Counted from the stretch's first letter, positions 46,081 to 57,076 are shown. The stretch: 64,000 bases of DNA from Apodemus sylvaticus (GCF_947179515.1 NC_067495.1:91487423-91551422), one strand, 5' to 3'. Numbers and translations: made by a program. The notes: generated from the sequence alone by a model not told the origin.

Positions 46081-46319
46081 AAAAGAGGTGTTTCTTTCTC
46101 AGTGAGATGCAGAATCTACTGTAATATATAAAGACAGAGTACTGACTTAAAATAAAATTTTCCTCACACTTGTTTTTTTAAAAAAAGTACCAAATGTGTT
46201 TTAAGAGAAATTTTACTTTATTCTTAGATTCAGTACCATTACTCATTTGTATGAAGTATACTTCATTATAATTGTCTTTTTTGCTGTGTTATATGTCACA
46301 TGACCTCTTACAGAAAGAC

Positions 46320-46447
46320 TGCCGAGCCAGGGAGATGCACGCTAGAGGCTCATCCAGGGGGATTGCTCCAATGTGGTCTACAGGCTTCTGTGGACTACAG
46401 AGTGAGACCCTTATCTCAAAAAAGTGAGCAAGATGGCAAGAGGGAGG

Positions 46448-46493
<46 letters not shown>
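46320..46493 (+). repeat. B1-like SINE with (GA)n tail
   Basis: 'gactacagagtgagacccttatctcaaaaaa' is a diverged B1 3' end, followed by a purine-rich stretch that becomes about 40 bp of GA. Confidence 0.65.
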
Positions 46494-46497
<4 letters not shown>

Positions 46498-47504
46498 GAC
46501 ACCTTTCCCCGCTTATTAACAGTTACTAATCTTTAAAGACGTTTGTATCCACACAATTTTTGTGTGTCCATTGGACTTAAAGTTTCATTTAAAGATGCTA
46601 AACAAAACGTTTGATTGTAGTAATGGTTACATAACCCTAAACCCACTGAAAACTAGCAAACTGTACGGCAACAAGAAAGCAGTGCGGTGTTAATCACGTA
46701 ACTAATGAGGTTTTGTTGAACTCTTGTAGGCTTGTTTCCAGGCTGGGATTCTTTTGGATTGAACACTACTTGGGTGTATAGGCTTTGCACCATTATCTCA
46801 CCGGTGCTTGGGATTTCTAAGTGTCTTCACCTGAACCTGCTCCACTCTATCTATGCACTGGATAGAAACACATTGGATGGTCCCCTTTGGAAATCTTTTG
46901 CTCTGTGTCTCAAGTCTGGTGACAAACTAAGAAAGTGACAAACTAATGTGTGTAATGTATAATGACTTAAAGTAGCACTTACATTTTGACAGGTGCCCTA
47001 ACTGGAAAGAGGTGATTAATTGGGAACTGCAGGCACTGTGGCAGGACCAGAGGGGAAGCAATTTTGATGAGTCAGCCTTCCTCAAATTATACTACTGACA
47101 GCCCACCCCCATAACAGAACTCTAAGGTCCAGTTTAAGCTGGGATCAATGTGATAGCTCTGAGTTTGGTTGGCTATTGGCAAGGCAGGAATGTGTGAGGC
47201 ATCTCTTTATTACTGATTGTCTTTGAAACTATCAGGTTTCTGCATTTAGACTTCGCTACTAGATGTGAAAGTCAGACAACTCTAGTCTTTTAGGCCCAGG
47301 CTTGCGCTATAAAAGTTCAAGGCAATGCCAGATTTTAAAGGCACCCTGGAAAAGGGTCCTTTAGCAGTTGGTGGCTGAGGTATTTGCCAGATGTCATAGC
47401 AATCTGTGCAATCAAGTGTGCAAGAAATGAAGAAGGTTAAGTTTTAGGATATGTCCTGCCTGACCTTTGTAACACTGTGAGTGTATCTGGAAATAGGAGA
47501 GAAG

Positions 47505-47735
47505 TGGAAAGAGCATCAGCTTGGAGCTAGGTGAATTTGGGATGGAATCCAAGCTTGCGTTTCATATTAGCTTTATGAACGTGAATGTGTCGCTTAAGCT
47601 CTTGGAATTGAAGTTGCCGTCTGTGTAAAATTGTGGATAACAATCCTTACCTTGCTGGAGTAAGCAGAGTAAGCTGGAGTAAGCAAAGGCAACAGGTGAC
47701 AGATATCAAGTGCTCTATGCTGCATTTGGCACAAG
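47505..47735 (+). repeat. MIR SINE
   Basis: The order 'gagcatcagcttggagctagg', 'ctttatgaacgtgaatgtgtcgcttaagctctt', 'aaattgtggataacaatccttacctt' and 'atttggcaca' follows MIR. Confidence 0.75.
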
Positions 47736-48129
47736 ATGCAATCCTCTAACACGTGTATCCCCTTCCTCTCTCAATGCAGGTGCCTGCCTCTCCTCATCAA
47801 CCTGAACCCAATGAAAGTACAAATCAATAGCAGGTTTTTTCTAGCCCAGAAAGCCCATAGGTCTTATTAAGTTTCATACCTTATCCTGGAAGCTCACATG
47901 GGAAAGGTTGCTGGGGAGTGTGAATATGTCTAAAGGTCTAGGCCAGAAGGTGGATATTATGAAGGATGATCTGAAACTGAATGGTTAGTCCATCTAGCTA
48001 AAGGACTATAGTATCTGGTACGTGGTAGAAACAGGGAGCTAAATACATCCCTAGCATGCTTTCTCAGCTGCAGTAATCTCCTGTAGGTCTTTGTGTCCTC
48101 TTTAAGAGATGGAAACCACTAGGACCTTG

Positions 48130-48385
48130 AAGCAATGGAAATAATAACCTCTTACATTTAGAGAGCACTTTACAATTTCAATATATCTGCTGTGTATTCA
48201 CACCGACTTTTCTATTGGTTTGTCCATCCAATAAAATGAGCTAAACAGGAAAGCTATTACCTACTTTTTGGTGAAGGATCGAAAAAATGTCCAAGGCTCA
48301 GAAAGATTAACAGTAATTTTGTAATGAAATTGGGGTTAGAACCTTTGTCCTTTGACTCCTAATTCAGTGTTCTCTCTACCACTTC
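48130..48385 (+). repeat. MIR SINE, 3' part
   Basis: 'agagcactttacaatttca', 'ccaaggctcagaaagattaa' and 'tctctaccacttc' follow the distal MIR consensus. Confidence 0.75.
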
Positions 48386-49574
48386 AACTGCAGATTGAGT
48401 GGTTTGGGTCTAAATGGAATATATTTGAGAACATAAATAGAACATACTATTTGGTTATGTAACATCACAGCTGCTGGGTCTGGTTTAGCAGAAGCTTGAA
48501 GAACAGGAGAAGGGGGTGGGAGGTAGTCAAGTGTGTAAAACGAATTCTGCATCTTGAGATGTTCAGCAAACTTCAACAGAGTGCTCGGAGTACTGACTGG
48601 AACATTAATTCTTCAGCTCTTGGTGAATTACAGCTTTACATTATTCCTTAACTTTAGTGACAAAAGCCAGCTTCTTCAGCCTTGTAACCTTATCTTTCTA
48701 AAATTACAACCGATCTCCCATCTTGTTGCTTTCTTCATGTATGTCATGCACACTTGATGGAAATCTCTCCTTCCTGCGGGTCTCCATCCTTGTCCCATTT
48801 CAATCCCTATTAATGTTGATGACTGTCCCAAGGTATTTTCCCTCTGTCTCATTTTGACTGCATGCAATTTCCATTCCTTGGAAATACCTTCTTCTATGCA
48901 AATGGAATAATATGTCAAGAGGCACTGCACAGATAATAAATGACAATTTGCAATTATTTTTGTCCTCTCCAGGTTTTTTTCTGTCCTGCTTCTCACTTTT
49001 CAGCCTTACCTGAAACCTGGGACTTCTCTTCTCTGATGATGTTTCTTCCCTCCAAATATTTTACAGCTTGTAAGGGACATAGTATTAACATGGCTGTGTG
49101 TGAAGTACATGGGATGTGTTGGGGGCACTTCCTCTAGTGGACAGATATGATTTCTACTTCCCAGATCACAAGAGTCAGAAAACTGCTGACCCTCTCATGT
49201 GTTTAGGCAATAAGAACAGAGTTAGAGGCAGTGAAGGGATTGAAAGTACTTAAAGAAGATGGAGACAAAGAAAGGAACAGGGAGAAGGACTACGGAATTC
49301 TGAGAGTGATATTTAGATGTGAAAATCACCTAGGAGACAAACATCTGGATATGTACGTGAGAGACGTTCTAAATGGGCTCACCTGAAGTGGGAGGGTCAA
49401 CCTTAAATGGAGATGGTGCCATTTCATGGACTGGATTCCAGGACTGAATAGAGGAGAAAGTGGGTTGAGTATCAGTGCTCATTGCTCTCGGTTTCCTGAC
49501 AGTGCACACAAGAGGAGCAACTGTTTCACAGTCCTGCTGCCCATGCAGTCCTTGCCAGAATGGCAAACTGGAAG

Positions 49575-50378
49575 CCAAAATTAAGGTTTCCTTTGTTTTA
49601 TTTATTTATTTACTTATTTAGTGTGTAAAGGAGTACACACAAGCTACAGCACACACGTGGAGGTAAGAGGACAATTTGACGGAGTCAGTTTTCCCTTCAC
49701 ATCATGTGGGTCTGTTGTGTGACAAACCTTTCTCTGAGGAGACGCAACACACACACATCTACTCACCTCAGATAGGGAATCTACAACAGACCAAAGTACA
49801 GATATCGCCAAAATCTATCTTGGTGAACCAAGAAATTTTACTGGGGTTACTTAAAGGACTCCGGGCGGGCTTACTTACAGGAGCAGAAATGACTGAAAGG
49901 CAGCTGCATCACCAGAGCCCAGCATGGGTGACAACTCACAAATGTGGGAACCTGGCAGCACATTGCACAGCCTGCAGGCAGCTCAACAGGTTAGGGAATA
50001 TCATTTCCAGGGACCTCAGAGGTCTAAACCTCTTCCTCAGAAGCTCAGCTGGTTTCTGCTTCTTTCAGGCAGGTGGTCTGGTCTCAGAGTCTTCTTTGAA
50101 GCTCAGCTGATCTGAGAGTCCTTTTTTTTTTGCAACTTGGCTCTGGCTACTCTGGCTACTCTGGCTACTCTGGCAGGGAGGGTTCTAGTCACTCTGTTCA
50201 GTTTCAGGGACTTCCTGAAGCTATTTTGAGTTATCTTCCTATTTAAAGAGTTTCACTGCAAGCTGGAATGGTTTAATCTCAGAGGAAACTGTTACACAAC
50301 AGGGTCTCCAAACTGAACTTGTTTGCTAAACTTGGCTACAAGCACCTTCACTTGCTGAACCATCTCCTAGGCCCCTTC
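49575..50378 (-). repeat. B3 SINE, minus strand, split by an LTR
   Basis: The left part, 49575-49712 (ATTT-rich tail, 'ggaggtaagaggacaatttgac', 'catcatgtgggtc'), and the right part, 50302-50378 ('accttcacttgctgaaccatctcctaggccc'), form one B3. Confidence 0.85.
49713..50301 (-). mobile_element. Solo LTR, 589 bp, with 5-bp target duplication
   Basis: It begins TGTTGTGTGAC and ends GTTACACAACA, near-perfect inverted LTR termini, and is flanked by GGGTC at 49708-49712 and 50302-50306. No internal retroviral genes are present. A 5-bp duplication fits ERVL/MaLR- or ERV1-type elements. TTTAAAT and AATAAA-like signals read better on the minus strand, hence the strand call. It contains a 9-bp minisatellite (CTGGCTACT, over three units) at about 50142-50174. 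Confidence 0.88.
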
Positions 50379-50379
50379 T

Positions 50380-51120
50380 TTCCTTAAATTGCTTTTGTTA
50401 AAAGTTCTATCACAGCACTAAGAAAAAGACACCAGCCATTGGCTATTTAATGCTTTCTTTCTCAAAGGAACCCTCAGAAGCCTTAATGTAAAATCGAGGA
50501 AGAAAGATCCCTTCCGCTATACTAGTCTGTGAGAAAGAAACTTGGAGAAGCATTTTCTTGCACCCACAGGATAAACTCTATGGGTTTATTTTCACTGAAC
50601 CTGGCACTGTATTTTTGCATCTGCAGTCTGAATACTTGCTCTAGAAACAGAAAAGAGAAATGTAAAAGATTATTACAAGTGCTTCTTGTGACCTGCCTAA
50701 GTCCAAGCTCCCTCAAAGTAAAGATCATGTACCCCATCAGACTCCACCATCTTCCTCCTCCTAGACCTTGGCTCTGGTTCTGGGGTGTGCTAGTGAGGTG
50801 GTGCTGAGGGTTAGAAGTGAGTCGGGCTTCCTTATCGTGTTTCTGCGTTTGTATTTTATAACCATGGCAGCCCAAACACAGTCTCAGAACATCCCCCTCT
50901 GCTCTTCTTTCTGGGTGTCACTTCTTCATAGTCACTCCCAGTCCACTGTAAAGGACCCGAGGGACCTGGTCCAGAGGTCGTGGTAAAACCATGAGCAAGT
51001 GCACAATCAGGGCTGGGTGGTGCTGGCTAGTTAGTCAAAGTTTCATTGACAAGTATCCTTGCTCAAGTTGGACAGGTTCTTAAGAGCTCCCCTAGGAATG
51101 AGCCACTCCTTTTTTGTTGG
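50380..51120. other. Intergenic, nothing recognised
   Basis: No gene or repeat named. Open frames of up to 117 codons on opposite strands overlap each other and lack support. Confidence 0.45.
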
Positions 51121-51127
51121 TGGTGGT

Positions 51128-51350
51128 GTTTGTTCTGGTTTGCATTCTATTGCTGTGGTAAAAGATCAAGACCTAAGGCAACTTGAGAAGGGAAGGGTTT
51201 ATCTGACTTCAAGTTACAATCCTTTGTCAAAGAAGTCAAGGCTGGAACCTGGAAGCAGGAACTAAAGTGGAGACTCTGAACAAATGCTGCTTACTGACTT
51301 GTTCTCTGTGGTTTAACATGGCTTGCTGTTCAAATCTAACCCAGCTTCAC

Positions 51351-51417
<67 letters not shown>

Positions 51418-51469
51418 TCCTTCCTTCCTTCCTTCCTTCCTTCCTTCCTTCCTTCCTTCCTTCCTTCCT

Positions 51470-51533
<64 letters not shown>

Positions 51534-51857
51534 TGAGACAGGGTTTCTCTGTGTAGCCCTGGCTGTCCTGGATCTCACTCTGTAGACCAGGCTGGCCTCG
51601 AACTCAGAAATCCACCTGCCTCTGCCTCCCAGAGTGCTGGGATTACAGGCTTGTGCCACCACTGCCCGGCTCCAGCTTCACCCTCTTAGAGATGGCACTG
51701 CCCACTGTAGCTGGGCCCTCCCACATCAATCATTAATTAAGAAAATGTCCTATAGATTCCCTTATAGGCCAGTGTAATGGAGGCAGTTCCTTTATTGACT
51801 GCTATTCCTTTTCTCAGATGACTCTAACTTGTACCAAGGTGATAAACAAACCAATAA
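51128..51857 (-). mobile_element. LTR-like rodent repeat, minus strand, interrupted by a B1
   Basis: 'attctattgctgtggtaaaag' to 'ctgggccctcccacatcaatc' is the reverse of the LTR-like family seen in + orientation at 58262-58600 and 61365-61738. The insertion at 51352-51671 splits it. Confidence 0.65.
51352..51671 (-). repeat. B1 SINE, minus strand, with 183-bp (CTTT)n(CCTT)n(CTTT)n tail
   Basis: An antisense B1 (51535-51671, 'gagacagggtttctctgtg ... gccaccactgcccggc') plus an expanded tail at 51352-51534, flanked by CCAGCTTCACC at 51341-51351 and 51672-51682. The duplications show that the tract belongs to the insertion. Confidence 0.96.
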
Positions 51858-52079
51858 GAACCAAAAAAAAAAAAAACCCAAACCTACTCTGCACAGTGTT
51901 ATGTGAGGTTTGTGTAACCTCTGCATGTTAGCAAAGCCATGGCAAGATGGGTGGCAGAGGCAGTCAGATCATAGCTAACCTGGGTCTGTTTTACGTGGTC
52001 CTCGTACTCGTAGCAAGCACTTTACCTACCAAGGCATCTCCCCAGCCAGAAACTAGTGACCTTTCTTGTTCCTAGCAGA

Positions 52080-52307
52080 GGCCTTATGTCTCTATGGTTA
52101 AGGCCATTTACCACTCTTGCAGAGAACTAGATTCCGTTCCCAGAACCCACAAGATAGCTAATGACCATTCCTAACTCCACTTCTAGGGAATCTGACACCT
52201 TCCTCTGAACTCCACTGACACCAGACATACATGTAGTACATATACATATATGTAGACAAACTTCTCTCTCACACAGGATAATAAATAAATAAATAAATAA
52301 ATAAATA
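52080..52307 (+). repeat. B2/B3 SINE, plus strand, ending in (AAAT)n
   Basis: 'ctagattccgttcccagaaccc' and 'ctccacttctagggaatctgacacc', then AATA repeats at 52278-52307. Confidence 0.85.
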
Positions 52308-52439
52308 GCTTCGGGGAAGGACAGTTAGCTCCCATTTTGTTTGCTTTGAAAAGATCAGGGCTTTTTATTTCTAGCCATATTTTGAAGCCAGTAACTTTCA
52401 GGGTTTTTCTTTGCAAGGGATTAGGGGGTTGTTAGTGTG

Positions 52440-52545
52440 TTAGTTGTTGTTGTTGTTGTTTGGAGACAGGTTTATTTTTCTGTGTAGTCCTGGCTGTCCT
52501 GGAATTCATTTTGTAGACCAGGCTGACCTTATAACCATGTCCCCA
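52440..52545 (-). repeat. B1 SINE, minus strand, partial
   Basis: (GTT)n, then 'tgtgtagtcctggctgtcctgg' and 'gtagaccaggctgacctt'. Confidence 0.88.
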
Positions 52546-52581
52546 TAACTGGTGCAACTTCAGATTTTAAGTCTCATCCTG

Positions 52582-52582
<1 letters not shown>

Positions 52583-52613
<31 letters not shown>
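52583..52613. repeat. (CA)n microsatellite
   Basis: About 31 bp of CA. Confidence 0.96.
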
Positions 52614-52614
<1 letters not shown>

Positions 52615-52874
52615 ACCTTTTCTTAACAGAGACTTTAAATAATGATCATATTGAAGATGTTAATAATGATAATATTGTACCATATGAGTACTGATTATTG
52701 TGCTTCTTTCCAAACTGATAAAAGGCTATAGCACTTTTACCAGGAAAAGATGGTAGGTTGGTAACATGGTACTATATTAGTTAGCAGAAGTGACTCTGCA
52801 ACCTAAATATACACCCTCACTGAACATTAACAATTACTGTTTTTCAATTAAAATTATTTAAAAAATATTTTTCT

Positions 52875-53093
52875 CAGGGCTTGCAATAGAGTGGTGTGCT
52901 TGCCTAGCAAAGCCTGGGCCCAGGATTTGTCCCCTAGCATGACATAAACCATCACAGTGCTGCACACCTATAATGCCAGCACCAGGAGGTAAAGCAGCTC
53001 ACAAATTCAAGGGAACTCTTAACTGTATGCCAAGTTTGTGGTCAACCTGGGATACATAATATCCTATCTCAAACAAACAAACAAACAAGTTAA
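52875..53093 (+). repeat. B4A/ID-B1 composite SINE, plus strand
   Basis: 'gtgtgcttgcctagcaaagcctgggccc' (ID part), then 'gctgcacacctataatgccagcacc' and 'tatctcaaacaaacaaac' (B1 part). Confidence 0.75.
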
Positions 53094-53099
53094 AAATTT

Positions 53100-54120
53100 T
53101 GTCATTTAATAAATCACAAAATAAAGGAAGTACAACCCTAAAATAGTAATAATAATAGTCTTTAACAATAGTAATTAATAATAATAGTCTTTGAAATAAT
53201 TCTGAGTACTTTAGACATACTAATACCAGCCCCAGATGCCACAAATCCAGAAGCATTTTCTGTTTTAAGTTCTAATGTCCTCAGAGCATATGGAGTTCCC
53301 ATCCTCAGAGGAGTTCAATGACACCCCCAAAGCAGCCCCTGACTCCCATACATACGTGATTCCCAGAAGCAGGAGAAGAAAGAATGAGCCCTTTGCCAAG
53401 ATCTGGAGCTCTAGGGCTTCAAGCTTTAGTCTCCTTTGGGTAGGAGGATAGCAGTGAGGGCTTTCTGACTGCCTTTGCCCCACCACCCATCCACCCATTC
53501 CTTCTTCATTCAGTCTGTGTGTCTGTTAAGTGACCTGCGGTGTGCTGAGCCCTCAGGAAAGGGATTTCATATCCTGTGTCCTGTTGGGATGCTTTAGAAC
53601 TTAAACCTTTAACAGTTGAAAGAGTGAGAGCTGGTGTGGACGAAGTGACAGTGAGTAGGGTGATCACTGAGGGGAGCCAGGAAGGAGCTTAATTTTCGCG
53701 AATCATTCCAAGTCCCTTTTCTTTCTTTTACTTGTGGAGTTCCACAGACTGAAGGTCTAGGAGGGGGGGACTACCAGAGCTCACAGGTCACTGACAGACT
53801 GCACTGTGCCCAACCAACACTGTACCTTGGGTACCAATGACAATTGTTAGAGCAGTGTGTTTCAGCTCCTGGCACAGAAATTGAATCCTGGACGGGCTAC
53901 TGAGGGGTCCCTGCCAGCTGCTGGCTCCAAAGTTGGTTTTGGCTCTGGGCTGGGTATGTGGAAGTTGGGGGCCAGACACTTCGCTCAGCTTAGCAGCTTG
54001 TATTGATCTCCAGGGTTCTTTTGTCTCCTCCTCCCAGTGGAAGCCTCTCCTCCTTCTCCCCCTCTCTCCCTCTGCTTTTCAAGCTCTTCCGCTTCGCTCT
54101 TCTGCTTCTAATGAATTGAA
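53100..54120 (+). promoter_or_regulatory. Drp2: Upstream flank of the putative Drp2 promoter
   Basis: About 1 kb without recognised SINEs or LINEs. It includes a TTTTCGCGAA palindrome at 53693-53702, a TEAD-like CATTCC at 53704-53709 and a pyrimidine-rich stretch at about 54005-54105. The motif matches are by eye and could be chance. Only the absence of repeats and the position argue for regulatory DNA. Confidence 0.35.
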
Positions 54121-54152
54121 ATCTCCGTGAGGCACCATGGCTCTGGTACTTT

Positions 54153-54159
54153 TATAAAA
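54153..54159 (+). promoter_or_regulatory. Drp2: TATA box of putative Drp2 promoter
   Basis: TATAAAA lies about 300 bp upstream of a consensus splice donor and about 34 bp upstream of an initiator-like TTCAGTC at 54184-54190. The distance fits a focused TATA-driven start near 54187. No CpG island is apparent. Confidence 0.55.
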
Positions 54160-54238
54160 CTGTCCTTGCTCTCTCTGCATTCGTTCAGTCAAGGGTATCT
54201 TTTTGCCTGAGGTCGGAACGGTGCTGTTAGTCCTGGTG

Positions 54239-54250
54239 ATGATTGCATAG
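54239..54250 (+). CDS. Minimal upstream ORF in the putative Drp2 leader
   Basis: ATG ATT GCA TAG, three sense codons and a stop, is the only ATG I see between the inferred start site and the donor. It would be translated only if transcription starts upstream of 54239. Confidence 0.4.
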   Translation: MIA

Positions 54251-54254
54251 CAAC
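54242..54254 (+). promoter_or_regulatory. X-box (RFX)-like palindrome
   Basis: ATTGCATAGCAAC holds TTGC and GCAA as perfect inverted arms around ATA. The right half AGCAAC fits the RFX half-site RGYAAC and the left half fits partly. It overlaps the small uORF, about 55 bp after the inferred start. Confidence 0.35.
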
Positions 54255-54266
54255 ACAGAGCAGCTC

Positions 54267-54312
54267 GGAGAGGGGAGGAGGAGGAGAAGGAGGAGGAGGA
54301 GGACGGGGAGGT
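54267..54312 (+). promoter_or_regulatory. GGA-repeat purine tract in the putative leader
   Basis: GGA units, including five in a row near 54289-54303, are flanked by GGGG runs. Four consecutive GGA units are known to form G-quadruplexes in DNA and RNA. Confidence 0.6.
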
Positions 54313-56061
54313 GGGAGAGACAGGGAGAGTGTGCACACAGCAGCTGTCGGCATCCCTGTCTGAGGGACTTCTTTGCTGATTCACAGAGGCAGCCTAGCCT
54401 GGGCCTCCCAGATTCCAGCTATCGCCTGCCTCGCAGACCTGACCTGACGGAATCAGAAGGTAGGCCACAGAGAAATTATTTCCAAGCCTTGCCCTCGTTC
54501 AGCTGGCTGAAATAGGGGAAGCTTCAAGGGTACTGTCTAGGGGGGTTGTCTGTATGCCTGTTCTGCTCTGCCTGCATGTGTCTTTGGGGTGGGGGAAACT
54601 TGCATTTAAAATGCTTCTAATGAAGTAGTTACTGATTGGATTCATAAAGAAGGAAAAAGATACCCGAGAATAGTAACTCAAGACAATTTGAGTAATTGTG
54701 ATCTAAAGGATGAATAAGAGGAAAGAGGTTTGTTTCTCTGATAGAAATGGGGTGTTTATTTATTTTAGATTTTTCAATGACAGGCTTTTTGTCCAAGGAT
54801 AGATTTACTGGTGAGAGGGAAGGGGTGTGTGTGGAAAGCATTTGCTGGAAAGAGAAGAGAGGCAACAGTGGACCTCTAATTTCCTGAGCAAATAAATGAG
54901 TGTTCTGGCCAGGAGACAGGACACAGGAGTTCTTCCCTGAAGTAAACTGGGCTGAGGCCTCAGAGCCCCGGGTGAAGGGCTCCTGACAAGCCTGCACTGA
55001 CTTCCGGACCCTCTTCATTTTCCCTGAGGCACTTTCTCCATTGTCTGTTCTGTCTTCCAGTTGCCTTTCTGCCTCCCATACCTGGGAGGCACCTTTTACC
55101 TCTCCAGAGCATAGTTTGGAGTGATTTGAAATAGAGCTTACTTCTCTGGAGTCCAACACCCCATTTCCTTCCACAACCCCTGCCTCTCCCAGCCTCAGGC
55201 TAAGTGCCCCAACCTGGAACATGAGCCTGGGACTGGAAGGGTAAATATGGTCCGTAGATGAGGACAGACCTCATGGTTCCAAGCAGGTGAGATGGCTGGG
55301 AGTGGGGAGAAGAGCTCTTAGCAAAGGAGATCTAGTGTTCTCTTTTATCAAGAGGGACACATACTGTCAAGAAAAGAGCATGCCTTGCTGCTTTCCTTTC
55401 CATTGTTTAAAAGAACAAAGGCATTAAACATCTCCACCTATAGACTTTCCCAAAGGAATCTTTATTTTTAAATTAAAGACTCCCAAGTAAATCACCTGCC
55501 AAAAAAGTCCAGAGGAGGTTACAAACCTCAGCAGATTCTTCTGAGATTTCTGGGGGGTGAGGGGTGGGCAAGGGGAGATGGTCCCCAGGAATCTCAGGGT
55601 TACAAGTTGAAGTAAATGTCCTGTCTCTGAGAGAAGATGGAGCTGCTCCTCCCCTGCCTCAAAGTGCTGCTTCCTGCCAACTCTTGGTATGGGATAAAGG
55701 CATGAAGGAAGAGACTAGATTAGGTCCTAGCTGTGTGGCTCTGAGCTCTCACCAGTAACAGTTTTCAGCTCTGCAGTCACCTAAAGGATGGGAGCTTGGC
55801 TCGAAGCAGCCAACTTAGGATAGGCCCAAAATGTAGATGTAAAGAAGCTATCTAGGGCACAGCCTTCCTATCACACATGCTCACAAGTGTCCGCTTCGAT
55901 CTGCCATAATGCCTGTGAGGTGAGGTTAAATGTCATTAACAAAGGTGAGAAGAGAGTCTTACAAACTGAGAAGGCACTCCCTGAGAGAAAGCCCACTCCG
56001 TGGATGTTATAGAATGGAACCACAGTCCTCCCTTCCAAAGGAGGCTATTCCCTTTATGCCA

Positions 56062-56230
56062 GTTTAATTTATTTCATGTGCATGTGTGAGAGAGGGAAGC
56101 ATGTGTCATGACTCTCACGTGGGGGTGAGAGGACAATTCTAGGCCTTCCACCAGGTGGGTCCCAGGAATCAAACTCCGACCCTTAGGCTTGGCAATGGGT
56201 ATCTTTCCTCACTGGGCCATCTTGCCAGTC
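56062..56230 (-). repeat. B3 SINE, minus strand
   Basis: 'gggtgagaggacaattctagg', 'ccaggtgggtcccaggaatcaaactcc' and 'ctcactgggccatcttgccag' are reverse B3. Confidence 0.88.
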
Positions 56231-57074
56231 CGTCCGAAGGATTCCAAACACCGGCAGCTAAAATAGTAAGGAAATCTTTCTAGGGCAATAATTTTAGGAG
56301 AAGGTTAATAGATTCTGTTTAGAGCGTGTGCATGTGTGTGGGGTGGGGGAATTGAAAATGCTTTTGGGCTGAACTGTCCTCGTAGAGAGTGACAGTGTAC
56401 ACAAAGCACACTAAGGGCTCCAGGAGCATAAATCGGAATGGTGCTTTGACATGGGGAAAGGCTTGAGCATTTTACAGGCCTGGGTTTAGCAGTTGCTGCT
56501 AACTAACCACTTAACAAATGAGACAAACAAACAGTCATCTGAAAACAAACATCTCTAAGACAATCTGCTCCATCATTGTATTTTTAAATGCGCAAACCCA
56601 AGAGACTAATAAAATTGCTCTCCTTCCTATAGTTAGTAACTGGCTGAAAGACTTTCTCCTGATTCCTGGCTGACTGCACCCAACTGCTAGATCTCTAGTA
56701 GGTCCCCTCCTGTGGAAGTAGTCCTGGGAAAATGAAGATGATCTGAGGAACAATCTTTTAAATTTTGAGTGCAACATCGGTAATTATTAAATTGCATTTA
56801 GTGTCATTATGTCCAAAAAATGGTCAGCTTTCCATTTCGCATGGGATTTGTTGCATTTTCAAAAAAACCACTGTGCTATGAAATGTTTTGCGCATTCAAA
56901 GCAGCATAAAGCACATAAGAGAAAGATAATATGATCTGGACATAATATGATGTTCAGGTTCAAAAAGCCATTACCAATAGAATCTATTTTTCCATAATTA
57001 AAGCTTCTCCACTCTACAGCGTCCTGGATGTAGTGTTTGCTATTCTCTTTCATTTATTCATGCTTTAATCTTTA

Positions 57075-57076
<2 letters not shown>

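Larger units (their letters stand above)
46500..49570. other. Rodent-repeat-poor intergenic stretch
   Basis: Over 3 kb with only MIR-type ancient SINEs recognised and no B1/B2 or LINE-1 seen, in contrast with the flanks. No gene. Candidate for slowly changing non-coding DNA. Confidence 0.5.
54187..54459 (+). other. Drp2: Putative non-coding first exon of Drp2
   Basis: A GC-richer block ends GAATCAGAAG|GTAGGC, a good splice donor, with no long open frame, as expected for a 5'-leader exon. The start is inferred from the TATA box. The gene call rests on synteny: in human Xq22.1 DRP2 follows CENPI in the same orientation, and here a + strand promoter follows Cenpi by about 41 kb. DRP2 is a dystrophin-family protein (spectrin repeats, WW, EF-hand-like and ZZ modules) that links dystroglycan to periaxin in myelinating Schwann cells. 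No Drp2 coding sequence lies in the window, so the identification cannot be confirmed from protein. Confidence 0.6.

Noticed and set aside
50522..50875. 117-codon minus-strand frame overlapping a 92-codon plus-strand frame
   Set aside because: Mutually overlapping frames in unclassified DNA with no splice context or known domain.
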